Origin: Tupaia tana
Taxonomy: Eukaryota > Chordata > Mammalia > Scandentia > Tupaiidae
Direction: 5' to 3'
NCBI GenBank assembly: GCA_026018925.1
Contig: JAKSZU010000004.1
Location: 13,594,964 to 13,658,963, forward strand
DNA: 64,000 nucleotides
Position 1 is the stretch's first letter, and every line of letters begins with the position of its first letter. Both the position numbers and the translations under genes were made by a program. This document shows, in pieces, positions 54,294-64,000 of the stretch. The notes under the pieces were generated by a model that had not been told where the DNA came from, did no database searches, and worked only from the letters and a program-made list of their open reading frames with translations.

Positions 54294-54576
54294 TTTTTTT
54301 TTTGGAGAGGTTTTTGTTTTTTTGTTTTTTTGTTTTGCTATAGGGCACATGCGCGTGCCAGAAAGACCGAGAGAGAGACAGAAAGCGAGAAATCACCCCC
54401 CAGGGGGATGGCCATGCCGCAATCCCTTCTCCTCTCAGGATCTTGGGCACGCACACGCATGCACACACACATACACACGTGCCTGGTGTGAGTTTAAGCC
54501 ACTGGGTCCAGGACTCGAACCGCAGTCGACTACATGGGAGTCCAGTGACATAGCCATTACACTAACTGCTGGTCCC
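54294..54576 (-). mobile_element. Type A tRNA-SINE
   Basis: GGAGAGGTTTTTG then (TTTTTTG)n before CTATAGGGCACATGCGC; ends ACTGCTGGTCCCC. Confidence 0.94.
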
Positions 54577-54969
54577 CAGTCTTCCCCTTTTTAACCTTAA
54601 CTTCCTTTTTTTGTTTGTCCTCATCTCTTTCTTTCTAAAACGGGAAGGCACTGGGGAGGCAAAACCTCAGTAGCATGACCTTGGCTATCTTCTCCACTTC
54701 CTCTGGGTTGATAGGCCTTTAGGTCCAGCCACAGTCCGCTAGGCAGGCCCCTCCTAAACAGCATACCCGTGCCGACTCCGCCAGGTCACCGGGGGAAAGG
54801 CTGGTAACCCCTGTGCCCGGGAGAAGCCCCCCCTTTCTGTAGCCGTACCTTGAACTGTGGAGACCTGAGGACTGCGCTTACTTCTCTCTTTGTAAAGCAA
54901 GAGGGACTTCCTCCTTGGGGTTTATGAAGACCCTTTCCTGTAAACAGTTTATGAAAATATCCCTAAAAC

Positions 54970-55168
54970 TTGTTATTTTTTACCCGGATGGTGACCCAGA
55001 GAGAAACTCACACCCGGAAGGGCCGGGCACAGTGCAGCCCCTTCTCCATTTCTCCCTCCCCTTAGGATTTTGGGCTCTGCGGTTTTCAGGCCAGCGTGTT
55101 GAGGACTCGAGCTCCGCGATAGGCCACATGGGATCCAGCCACCTTAACCACCAGGCCACAGCTGGCCC
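54970..55168 (-). mobile_element. tRNA-SINE, old
   Basis: GCAGCCCCTTCTCC, TAGGATTTTGGGC, GAGGACTCGAGCTCCG and CACAGCTGGCCC. Confidence 0.7.
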
Positions 55169-55214
55169 TCCCTTAGAATTTACTAACCACTCTCCTTCGT
55201 TCTTTTCCCCCTTT

Positions 55215-55400
55215 TGTTTTAAAAGAATTTGATATAAGCTATATGTGTCCACTGGAGAGAGACAGAGGGAGAAATCGCTCCCTAGGGGATGGCCGTACCA
55301 TTGCTCCTCTCCGTTCTCCACCTGTGCCCGTGTGCTGCTCAAGGCCCTGAGCGGCCCTGTGGGGTCCAGCCGCTCTAACCTCTGCCCTGCCTGCAGCCCC
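55215..55400 (-). mobile_element. tRNA-SINE, old, internally shortened
   Basis: CTATATGTGTCCACTGGAGAG, GGATGGCCGTACC and GTGGGGTCCAGCCGC. Confidence 0.6.
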
Positions 55401-56324
55401 GACCGTGTCCTAACTGGTGCCTGTCGTCACATTTGTCCCTTTGACTCAGCTCGCCGGTTCCTTTCACTTTGCTGTGATGGCGAGTGTGCTGTGTCCCAGG
55501 CCTTGTTCTGAGCCTACAGTGTCCCTCGTGTCACCTTCACAGCAGCCGGGAAGGGAGGACTGTGGGGCCCGCAGCATGGAAGAGCCACGGGAGCTGCCCA
55601 GAACCACGAAGGCAGTTATCCCTGACGTCGGGTACAAGCCAGGCATTCCGGCCCCGGAACATGAGTGTAAAATTTATGGTTTTCAATGTGGTAGTCATGG
55701 GATCAGCCTCAACTCTCCCATATTGGAGAACCTATTTGAATAAATAGCTTAAATAATGTTTTCTACTTTTTTCTAGTTAACATATCAGCCTACCTAATTG
55801 TATTTTAACTTTCGTGCAGGGTAGAAATTAAGGCAGAAGTTAGCCATCAAGTTACCAATTTTTGCCATTTGTTGTAAAGAAAAAACTGATAGATAAACAG
55901 GTAACGTGCAGTGTGGGCGTTACTGGTGGATTCGAGTTACCCGGGTTTTCTGCTGCCGTCCTCACTGCACTGGCCCGTGTACAAACCCAGTCATCCCACA
56001 GTGAACATGAGTTGTCACATGTCCGGCCTTGCCCGTGGTCATTAGAAAGAACACAGGTGTGCAGAAGAAAGCCCTTCCCAGGGCCCTGTCATGCCACCAC
56101 CCCCAGCCCACCCTCAGCACCACAGAGCACTGGGTCGGGCAGGGGCTGCCAGCACCGGTTCCCCGCCCAGGCGTTCTGCACTGTGCAGCCTGTCGTCCCT
56201 GTGAGCTCAGAACGCACGGTCTGCTTTGACTAACTGCAGTCGAAACCTTTCCGTTGGTTGGACTGAGGGAAGACTGCGCCTGTGTCGTTCGTGAAAACCC
56301 TGCCAAAGATACCGCCCTTTCCTC

Positions 56325-56525
56325 GTGCCAGAGCACAGGCACCTGAGAGGCACGTGGGACGCAGCGCCATGGGGCGTGGCCACGTCACAGTCCTCTGCCT
56401 TCCTCCCTCCTCTTGGGAGTTGAGGGACACGTGCGCGTGCTCCATGTGTGTTTTCAGGCCGCTCGAATCAGAGACTGTCATCAGCCATGTGGGGTCCAGC
56501 CACCTTACCCCTGTGGACTGGCCCA
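56325..56525 (-). mobile_element. tRNA-SINE, old
   Basis: GGGGCGTGGCCACGTCACAG, CTTGGGAGTTGAGGGACACG and AGCCATGTGGGGTCCAGCC. Confidence 0.65.
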
Positions 56526-56689
56526 CCTGGCTTGTCCTATCACTCTTTACTAGAGACTCTGGCGACTGTGCGCCTCTATCTTTGAGCACGTTCTCCAGGT
56601 GAGAAGTTTTCATTGATTAGTCTTCAACTAGCAAAATTAATTTCAGAAATTTCAAAAAAAACTTTATCCTAAAATCTTTTTTTCTTTTT

Positions 56690-56847
56690 TTTAAAGATTT
56701 AGTTATTTTACTTTATTTGGCAGTGTTCTTCAATTTGACCAGAGAGAAAGAGCGAGATTGAGAGAACAAGTTGCCAGGTTCAGGACTTGAACCATAGTCA
56801 GCCATGTGGGCATCTGGTGCCTTAACTCTCATACCACCTGCCGGCCC
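56690..56847 (-). mobile_element. Type B tRNA-SINE
   Basis: AATTTGACCAGAGAGAAAG to ACCACCTGCCGGCCC, AAAATCTTT on both sides. Confidence 0.9.
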
Positions 56848-56862
56848 AATGAAAATCTTTTA

Positions 56863-57120
56863 TTTTTTTATTTGTTTGTTTATTTTACTTGCCAAGAGCA
56901 CATTCACTCACCAGAGACAGAGAGAAATAGGGAGAGGGAGAACGCAGTCCCAGTGCAACGTGTCCACAGCACAGTCACCTCCCCCGTTGCCTGTCCTGTT
57001 GGGGGTTCTTGCTCATACATGTGTGCCTGGTGTGGTTTTAGGCCGCCAGGGCTGGCATTTGCACCATGTTGGCCATGTGGAACCCAGGTCACTCAACTCG
57101 TAGGCTCCAGGGTCAGCCCC
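56863..57120 (-). mobile_element. Type A tRNA-SINE, old
   Basis: TATTTTACTTGCCAAGAGCAC to CAGGGTCAGCCCC. Confidence 0.75.
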
Positions 57121-57135
57121 TCAATCTTTGTTTTG

Positions 57136-57469
57136 TTATGTTTTTAAGATTTATTTATTTCATTTTATTTGTCGGGTCCAGCAGGTGGTGTGGTGGTTAA
57201 AGGAGCTGGACTCCCACATGGCAGGCAGTGGTTCAAGTCCTGGACCTGGTGGCTTGCTTTCTCACTCCCCCACTACCCATCTGATCAAACTGGAAAATCA
57301 TAATAAATAGAGTTAAATAAAACAGTTCTTTAAAAATTTTTCTTTTATTTGTCACTATTATTTATGTTTTAATTTGACCAGAGGGAGACAGAGAAAGTGA
57401 GAAAGCAAGCTGCCAGGTCTGGGAATTGAGCCACAGTCTGTGGGAGTGTAGTACCTTAACCACCATGCC
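57136..57469 (-). mobile_element. Type B tRNA-SINE split by another type B
   Basis: The T/A-rich tail (57136-57173) resumes at 57354 with TTTTAATTTGACCAGAGG and ends at CCACCATGCC. AATCTTT(T)GTTTT flanks the whole. Confidence 0.85.
57174..57342 (+). mobile_element. Type B tRNA-SINE nested in the preceding element
   Basis: GGGTCCAGCAGGTGGTGTGG head. Duplication TTTTATTTGTC at 57163-57173 and 57343-57353. Confidence 0.93.
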
Positions 57470-57480
57470 AATCTTTTGTT

Positions 57481-57710
57481 TTTTTTTTTTTGAGAGGTTT
57501 TTAGTAGAGGGTGCATGCACTCACCAGAAGGAGAGAGAGACAGGAAGCGAGAAATCACCTCAGTCCCTGCTCCTCCATTCTCCTCTCTGGATCTTGGGCA
57601 CACACTCACACGTGCCCGGTGTGAGTTTAAGCCACTGGGTTCTGGACTCGAACCACGGTCGACTACATGAGAATCCAGCAATGTAGCTATTACACCAACT
57701 CCTGGTCCCC
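57481..57710 (-). mobile_element. Type A tRNA-SINE
   Basis: TTTTAGTAGAGGGTGCATGC to CCAACTCCTGGTCCC; lacks the GATGGCC segment. Confidence 0.92.
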
Positions 57711-57784
57711 TAGCCTCTCTCAACTTTCAGTTCATGTGTTTAGGTTCCAATAGTGTTGGTTACACACAATAGTCTGAGAGATTT

Positions 57785-58580
57785 TGTTTTGATTTAATTA
57801 ATAGACATTATTGCTTAGAATAGTTTCAGATACACAGAAAAATGAACAGCCCGAGCAGAGTTCATGCATCCCCACGCTCTGCTCACGGCTCCCTGGCTGC
57901 TCCCACGGGCGTGAGGTCGTATCTCTAAACGCGTGTGAGCCCCATCCGCACGTCCCTGTTAATGACGGCCAGGCTTCCTCCAGGGGTCCGGAGTGTTTGC
58001 ACCGAGGCCCGCTTCCTCCCCCAGGAGCCCACCAGGACCCGCGTTGCACACTGCTCCGGGCCCTTAGACTCTTCCTGTTTGGGGACGTTGACGGTGTTGA
58101 GTTCTGGTCAGGCGTTGTGAGGTGGAATCCGTCTGTGCTTTTCTTCTGGTGAGACCAGGGTATCGTTTTCAGGGACAGGATGGCACGTCGCATCAAGTGC
58201 ACGTGCTGTCGCCGTGACCCCCTGGCTGGACTCTAGTCTGGTCTCCCTGCTGTGAAGCTGCTGGCCCTCCATTGCATACTGTGGGCAGTGCGTGGCCACC
58301 CTGAGGACTTCGGCCACCTGTCCTTCAGAGTAAAGCAATTGCATCACTCACTCGGCGTCGTTCTGCGGAGGCTTTCCCCTTCCTGTGTGCTAACTCCGTC
58401 ACTCGTGGACTCGAACGTCTGTTCGTGTCTTGTGTCATAACCCACTTTTCTTCCTGTTGTCCCACTTCGGCCACTAAAAGCTCCTTTTTGAGCCTGTGCT
58501 GCAGGCTCGCCGCTAGTTTTCTGTAGTCAGCCATCTCTCCGAGGGATTTGTTCCCTCGGGTTGGAGAGAACGACATTCGA
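57785..58580. repeat. L1M-type LINE 3' fragment
   Basis: AATTAATAGACATTATTGC, ATAGTTTCAGATACACAGAA (57790-57840) and later GGGTATCGTTTTCAGGGACAG (58157) and AGAGTAAAGCAATTGC (58328) follow an old L1 3'UTR seen in many mammals. Orientation not assigned. Confidence 0.6.
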
Positions 58581-58730
58581 AACCAAGCTGCAGGCTTGTG
58601 GGGTGCTATTCCTAGGCCATCTGCTCATTCCCTTTAGGCTCCCTCAGCTGTCAGGGCAGGCTAAGTGTGCACCCTAACTCACACATACATGTCTGTGTCT
58701 TTGTGAAGTTACACATGGGTTTGTTTGCTC

Positions 58731-58897
58731 ATTTTATTTTTCTTTATGTATCTATTTATTTTAATTCAACCAGGAAGAGACACTGTGAAAGGGAGAGAGA
58801 CGGGAAATGAGCAAGCAAGCAGCCAGGTCCAGGACTTGAACTGCGGTCAGTCATGTGGGAGTCCTGCGCCTTAGCCACCAGCCACCCGCCGGCCCCT
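58731..58897 (-). mobile_element. Type B tRNA-SINE
   Basis: TATTTTAATTCAACCAGG, GAGCAAGCAAGCAGCC and CCACCCGCCGGCCCC. Confidence 0.88.
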
Positions 58898-59212
58898 AAC
58901 TGCAAGTGTTTATCGATGTTCTCCGGCTCTAGTCCACTGCACATAGTTCATGGTAGACCCTGTCCATTGCTGATCGGTAATCCTGCACTCCAACCATGAG
59001 AGACCTTGGTCAAAAGGTTTTATTGATTGGCATCCCCTTGAGGGAGGCGTCTCAGTTCTGTGCCCGGAGCAGCCTAAGTACCCGAAATGTACGCGGTAGG
59101 TACTCAGTACGCTGTTGGTGAGTCAGCTAGTGAGTGACTTCCACAGGCAGTCAACTTAACCAAAGAATGAAGAGGTTCTACCAGATCCCAGCAAATAGAA
59201 ATTGAATGAGTT

Positions 59213-59292
59213 TGGGCCAGCAGATGGCATTGTGGTTATGTTGTTGGACTCCCACATGGTCGACAGTGGTTCAAGTCTGACCCAGTTGCCGG
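59213..59292 (+). mobile_element. tRNA head only of a type A SINE
   Basis: TTGGGCCAGCAGATGGCATTG to GGTTCAAGTCTGACCC, then unrelated sequence. Confidence 0.85.
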
Positions 59293-59639
59293 AAGCCCTG
59301 CTCCAGCCGGCGGGACACAGGAAGGCGACACGGGTGAACAAAGTCAGGCTGAAACCTCAATGCCCTGTTCTCAATGGCATGTTCTCAGCCGACTACAGCC
59401 AGAGCAAGCTCACGACTGCAGCCCTGGTGGTTATCAAACATACGTACTTATTGACGGATGTTTTACAGAAGTAGGAGGGGTAAGGGGGGAATAAAAGATT
59501 TACTCTAAGAAACGGGGTATTCAAAGTACAGGAACAATGATCATGAAACATGATGTCTGTCTTGTTTGATTAGGTATAATCAATTACAGTCTCAGCATGA
59601 AGGAGTCTATTTGGTGCATTTTCTTCCTAAATCTTTTTT

Positions 59640-59895
59640 TTTTTTTTTTTTTTGGAGAGGTTTTTGCTATAGGGCACATGCACTCGCCAGCCAGACAGAG
59701 AGAGACAGAGAGGCAGAAAGCGAGAAATCACCCCCCGGGGGGATGGTCACGCTGCAATCCCTTCTCCCCCATTCTCCTCTCGGGATCTTGGGCACACGCG
59801 CCCGGTGTGAGTTTAAGCCACTAGGTCCGGGACTTGAACCGCGGTTGACTACATGGGAGTCCAGCAACATAGCCATTACACTAACTGCTGGTCCC
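59640..59895 (-). mobile_element. Type A tRNA-SINE, young
   Basis: Long poly(T) to AACTGCTGGTCCC; flanks TTCCTAAATCTT and TTCTTAAATCTT. Confidence 0.95.
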
Positions 59896-59904
59896 TCTTC
59901 TTAA

Positions 59905-60480
59905 ATCTTGATTACCGGACAGGGCCTTTTTGGATGAGAGGGTCTTGTAGCTCAGGAGACAATACAGGGTGTTTTATTAGCAGTTTTTCATAGTTAACAG
60001 CACACAGGGGAGGAACTGTTTGTAGTTAGGGACTATCTGTTGCTTGCCCGAACCAGGTAAGAACTTCCAGCTAAGATAGTTGCTCTTCCCCCTGGAGCCT
60101 TCAGGTATATTTATCCTGTCGCTGTTAGCCAGGTCTGTCCTTCCTCTGTTAACCCACGGGCCCCTGTATTTATTTGCTGAATTCTTTGTCTGTAAATCGG
60201 TGAATTCTTGTGCTTTATCTTTGAGTCCCTGCCATGGTGGTGGGTATGCTAACTTGGCCTAACTTAAATTTGGTCTGCAGCTTTAAAAAGGGTATTTATG
60301 TAAAATTAGCCTTAAACTAACTTAGCCTGCATATGCTGCTAACGCTAAGTTGGCTATACTAACTTAACCTAATTTTGGCTTAAAACAGGCAGGTGGGGGA
60401 GTCTCAAGTTTCCTGATCCTCATGCTATCTTAGGAAACCGCATTTCTACAGGATCACTAATTGGCTTTATTGTAAAGTTG
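59905..60480 (-). mobile_element. Probable solo LTR, antisense
   Basis: On the minus strand a TATA-like GGATAAATATACC lies near 60106-60118 and AATAAA near 59967-59972, followed by CACCCTGTATTGTCTCCTGAG, as in an LTR R-U5 end. TAACTTAGCCT-like words recur at 60250-60385 in the U3 part. No gag, pol or env reading frame is adjacent. Confidence 0.45.
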
Positions 60481-60675
60481 CAGTAAGTCTGGGGGTATTA
60501 TTTTACCCTTGCAGGGTACCGTAATAACAGTAAAGCTCAAGGCAGAGAAATTGAGTGCAGCGACACAATGGAGAGTTAAGGCTCGTAAACTGCCGGCCTT
60601 GCCTCCCAGTTTCTTCCCAGCCCAGGCCTTGCCTTAGGTATGGGAGGCAGCCTCTTTACCAACTTGTGTTGTCTG

Positions 60676-60830
60676 CATGGCCCCGTCACCCAGTGGTTTG
60701 AATCTCAGGCTGGGCACGTGTGCATGCATGTCCAAAATCCATGGAGGAAAATGGATTGTGGTGTGGCCATCCCCTCTAGGGGGCGATTGTCACTTTCCCT
60801 ACACGTGCCCTAAGGCAAAGATTTCTTCAG
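60676..60830 (+). mobile_element. Type A tRNA-SINE, old and shortened
   Basis: CAGGCTGGGCACGTGTGCATG, CATGGAGGAAAATGGATTG and CCCTAAGGCAAAG. Confidence 0.75.
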
Positions 60831-60954
60831 AAAAACAAGAAATTGGAAGTTTTTATCCGTTCATGTTGGTCATATACTGAGTCAGTTTCAGTAATGCACC
60901 GAACTCTAGCAGAAAGCAATGCTTTGCTTTTTACTAGTGCAAGGCTCAGCCCCC

Positions 60955-61220
60955 CAGTATGTATTCAGTATCTCCTACTGGATGCCAGGGGCCCAAGTCC
61001 CCCAGTATGTATTCAGTGTGTCCTGCTGGGCGCCAGGCCCTTGTCAGTACTAGAAATAAGACAGCCATTCTGCCTTCACAAGAGCTTGTATCCTAGTAGA
61101 AGAGACCGAAAACAAGCACAAAAATAAATAACAGATTTTGAGAGATGCGATGGAGCAAGTAACTCGCTCTGGTTGGGAACACAAGAAAGGGATTTGTTTA
61201 GGGAAGAAGACAAAGAGCAC
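60955..61220 (+). repeat. L2 fragment
   Basis: The order ACTGGATGCCAGGGGCC, CTAGAAATAAGACAGCC, AGCTTGTATCCTAGTAGAAG, CAAAAATAAATAACAG matches the L2 3' region. A segment with CCCCCAGTATGTATTCAGT is duplicated in tandem (near 60951 and 60998). Confidence 0.7.
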
Positions 61221-61326
61221 CTCTGAGGAGGTGAGACGCACTGTGTGCCACCATCCGTGCCAGTGAGGTGAAGGGCCGCAGGTGGCCTAAGGCGTGTCCT
61301 GGTTTTTGTTCTTAGTTTTATTGTCA

Positions 61327-61478
61327 TTTTATTATTATTATTTTAATTCACTACAGAGCACACATGTTCATCAGAGAGAGGATGGGAAAGTGAGAAAGCA
61401 AGCCGCTAGGTCTGGGACTCGGACCACTGTTGGCCATGTGGGAGTCCTGCGCCTTGACTGCCACGTCCCCTGCTGGCC
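61327..61478 (-). mobile_element. Type B-like tRNA-SINE
   Basis: TTATTATTTTAATTCACTAC, GAGAAAGCAAGCCGC and CCCCTGCTGGCC. Confidence 0.85.
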
Positions 61479-61900
61479 TGAGCTTAGTCCATTTTGAATG
61501 GGGGGGAAGAAAGCCAGTATCAGCAGCAGCAGGAGTGACCCGCGGTAATATTGGAGAAGCAGTGCAGCTGGTTGTGCACACACGTGGACGCTGTTAAGCC
61601 TTCTGACGTTGGGCGCTGTGGGCTCGCTGTGCCACTCACCACCAGTGACCACAGTCTATGGACTGTATTAGGTGGGCCTGGAGGGGGACCTGTTCTCAGA
61701 AGCTTTATATTTCAAATGTTTTGCAGCTCTGTTACCAAAATAGGAGTGAGGACTGTCCAGAACAGTTGGCCATGCCGTTGGAATTCAGAGAAATAAGACT
61801 TATATTTGATTCTCTAAGTTTGTACTTTATGCTGCATATTCCATGCCTCATTTGTTTCTTAGACTTAGAATTGAATTGTCTTTTTGTTGAGCTCTCCCTG

Positions 61901-61902
<2 letters not shown>

Positions 61903-61931
<29 letters not shown>

Positions 61932-62166
61932 GAGAGGTTTTTGCTATAGGGCGCATGCACTCGCCAGATGGACAGAGAGAAAGCGAGAAATCACCCCACA
62001 GGGGGGATGGCCACGCCACAGTCCCTTCTCCTCCATTCTCTTCTCGGGATCCTGGGGACACACGCACACGCGCCTGGCGTGAGTTTAAGCCACCAGGTAC
62101 AGGACTTGAACCACAGTCAACTACATGGGAGTCCAGCAACATAGCCATTGCACCAACTGCTAGTCC
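61903..62166 (-). mobile_element. Type A tRNA-SINE, young
   Basis: Poly(T) of about 29, CTATAGGGCGCATGCAC to CCAACTGCTAGTCCC. Confidence 0.95.
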
Positions 62167-62574
62167 CGAGATCTTGCTGTGTATCTGTAGACATGGGCTG
62201 GTACAGATACAGAAGTACACAGGACATCCAGTGCATGTTTAGTCACGGCCGTGTGGGGGCAGGGCATGCAATGGTTCTATTCGTTTTTAAGCGAGTTTAG
62301 CTTGGGTTCTATAATGGTTACAAGAGCCTCAGAAATAGGACTTAATTAATTACTGACTAGCTTCCCTCACTAGAATCTAAAGTCCATGAAGGCGAGACTT
62401 TATCTTACTCAACCCCAGCTATCAGAACTTGGGGTAAAGCAGGTTGCCCTCCGTGACTGGCGCAGTTGCAAGGCAGAGTCCGCCCTGTTGCCCTGTGGCT
62501 TGCTGAGTGAGCGGACGGCATCTGTCGGAAGAGATCTGGCTGAGTTGGAGAAAGTTGTTAATGAGTCCCTGTGT

Positions 62575-62794
62575 ACTTTCTCTTTTAAGAGAGGTTTTTG
62601 CTATAGGGTGTGAACACTTGTCAGAGAGACAGAAAGTGAGAAATCTTCCCCCAGAGGGATGGCCATGCCTCAATCCCATCTCGATTTTCCTCTCAGGATT
62701 TTGGGCACACATGCACACAGGCCCAGGGTCAGAACTCAAACAACTCTACTATGTGGGAGTCTGCGATGTAACCATATGCCATCCACTGGTCCCA
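62575..62794 (-). mobile_element. Type A tRNA-SINE
   Basis: TTTTTGCTATAGGGTGTGAAC to TGCCATCCACTGGTCCC; short internal losses. Confidence 0.9.
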
Positions 62795-63268
62795 AGTCCT
62801 ATGAGCTTTCTAGGTCAGCAGGCCCAGATCCCCTAGGAGAACCGCTACTGTCAGGAGATGTGTGATTCGGAGTAGCAAGGTCAGAGCCCGTGGCTGGTGG
62901 TCTGCGAGGTCTGCCTGTTACCTGCAGCCGGCGTCAGTTCGTCTGAGAACTAGGCAGTCCCTGAGACCACTATTCCAGCATGTTCCCTGCCATGTGAGCA
63001 GAGGTCAGGTGTGAGTGGGTGCAGGGAGGCAGGACGGAGTCGAAGACCAGTTGGAGAAAAACAGGGGTGTGCCAGGGCCAGTGCCAGGGGAGACCTGAAC
63101 CTAACAGATTACAAAAATCCTTCATTTTCACTCCTGCCTTAAAGTCAGCATAGTTGATCCGGTTTGCTGCAGGCCTGCCTATGATAACGTACTGGTGATT
63201 GAATCCAGTAATTCGTTAAAATTCCTACAGAAAAGATTAAATCTACTTAGTCACCTATTCTGTGCATT

Positions 63269-63482
63269 GTCTTTTTTTTTTTTTTAAGAGAGATTTTTGC
63301 TATAGGTTACATGTGCTCTCTGGAGAGGCAGAACGTTGGGGGGAGGGGGTGGCGGCCACCCTCTGATCCCTTTTCCACTCCTCTCGGGATTTTGGGCACA
63401 GAAGGCACACCATGCCTGACCTGAGTTTTAAGCTGCCAGCCTGGGACTAGAACTGTGGTTGACTGTGCAGGAGTCCAGCCAT
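63269..63482 (-). mobile_element. Type A tRNA-SINE
   Basis: TTTTTGCTATAGGTTACATG to CAGGAGTCCAGCC; the last head bases are lost. Confidence 0.88.
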
Positions 63483-63504
63483 ACATGTCTAAAGTCTTTA
63501 TTTC

Positions 63505-63660
63505 TTTCTTTATTTTTTTAAGAATTATTTTATTTAACTTTGTTTATTATAATTTGACCAGAGAGAACGTGAGAAAGCAAGTTTCCAGGTTCAGGACTTG
63601 AACCACAGTCAGCCATATGGGAGTCCAGCATCCTTAAACACCATGCCACTTGCTGGTCCC
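63505..63660 (-). mobile_element. Type B tRNA-SINE
   Basis: AGAATTATTTTATTTAAC, ATAATTTGACCAGAGAG and CCACTTGCTGGTCCC. Confidence 0.92.
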
Positions 63661-63731
63661 ATGTGTTGTCATATTTTAGTACTTCCTCTTTGGAAAAGAA
63701 TGGGTTAAACCACAGTAGAAAAAAGGGTAAC

Positions 63732-64000
63732 TTTTTTTTTTTTTTTTTTTGAGAGATTTTTCGCTATAGGGTGCGTGTGCTCGCCAGGCAGACAGAGAGA
63801 GACATTAGAGACAGAAAGCGAGAAATCACCCCCCAGGGGGGATGGTCACGCCGCAATCCCTTCTCCTCCATTCTCCTCTCGGGATCTTGGGCACATACGC
63901 ACACGTGCCCGGTGTGAGTTTTAAGCCACCGGGTCCGGGACTCAAACCGCAGTCTACTACGTGGGAGTCCAGCGACATAGCCATTACACTAACTGCTGGT
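63732..64000 (-). mobile_element. Type A tRNA-SINE, young, cut by window end
   Basis: Poly(T), CGCTATAGGGTGCGTGTGC to CACTAACTGCTGGT at the last base. GATGGTCAC variant. Confidence 0.95.

Larger units (their letters stand above)
53336..64000 (+). other. EYA3: EYA3 intron after the 138-nt exon (open at window end)
   Basis: At least 10.7 kb of intron with about 22 SINEs, a mariner-like palindrome, an L1M 3' fragment (57785-58580), an L2 fragment (60955-61220) and a probable antisense LTR (59905-60480). I looked for the next EYA3 exon (encoding ASSTNASL...) and did not see it. The stretches 53345-54065, 54600-54960, 55400-56320, 59293-59560 and 62800-63265 have no recognised content. Confidence 0.8.

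Noticed and set aside
55484-55747. Open frame with VKFMVFNVVVMG near 55660
   Set aside because: Considered as a possible next EYA3 exon or processed gene; it matches neither and has no acceptor in the right place.
59565-59635. Possible next EYA3 exon after GTTTGATTAG at 59563-59572
   Set aside because: The translation (RYNQLQSQHEG) does not continue the EYA3 sequence and no donor fits the phase.

Overview
The window is mammalian genomic DNA taken from inside one protein-coding gene. Six short plus-strand exons with GT/AG borders and matching codon phases (coding parts 21843-21875, 29173-29216, 35484-35563, 40872-40938, 44396-44532, 53198-53335) join into 166 codons plus one base. The product reads as the N-terminal transactivation region of EYA3 (Eyes absent homolog 3), beginning MEEEQDLPERP. 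The catalytic EYA (HAD phosphatase) domain and all later exons lie beyond base 64000. No first exon or CpG-island promoter is visible upstream, so 1-21787 is most likely intron 1.

Everything else is intron, about 99% of the window. It is packed with short retroposons: I count about 91 copies (roughly 61 minus, 30 plus) of two tRNA-headed SINE types. Type A is about 240-270 bp. It has a tRNA-like head with A and B boxes, a middle part reading GTGCCCAAGATCC...GGAGAAGGGATTGC, a CT-rich part and an end reading CCCTATAGCAAAAACCTCTC plus poly(A). Type B is about 150-190 bp. It shares the head but then goes directly to a TTTCTCACTTTCCCTCTC stretch and a TCAAATTAAAATAAATAAA tail. Many young copies have perfect 10-17 bp target-site duplications. 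Older material includes MIR, L2 and L1M 3' fragments, four mariner-like palindromes, two probable antisense solo LTRs, and one element that appears to join a 7SL-like half to a B-box-bearing half.

Tandem arrays are the second theme: an 83-84 bp satellite of 19 units (46679-48255), a C-rich array of about 1 kb (31857-32880), a 57 bp GC-rich array (43468-43690), a 50 bp array (37684-37860), a 96 bp triplication inside a MIR (1402-1670) and a short array at 24165-24505.

Organism: a placental mammal. The 7SL-like fragment, if genuine, points to Euarchontoglires (primates, colugos, tree shrews, rodents, lagomorphs). Typical Alu, B1/B2, rabbit C-SINE, carnivore, equine or bovine SINEs are absent, and the dominant SINE is not one I can name with certainty. 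A colugo is one possibility, not a conclusion.

The most unusual feature is the 19-unit array in the intron between the 44.4 kb and 53.2 kb exons. Every unit keeps an unchanged block containing CCTAATTATTAAC, which matches 11 of 13 bases of the HNF1 palindrome consensus, next to an acceptor-like and a donor-like motif.
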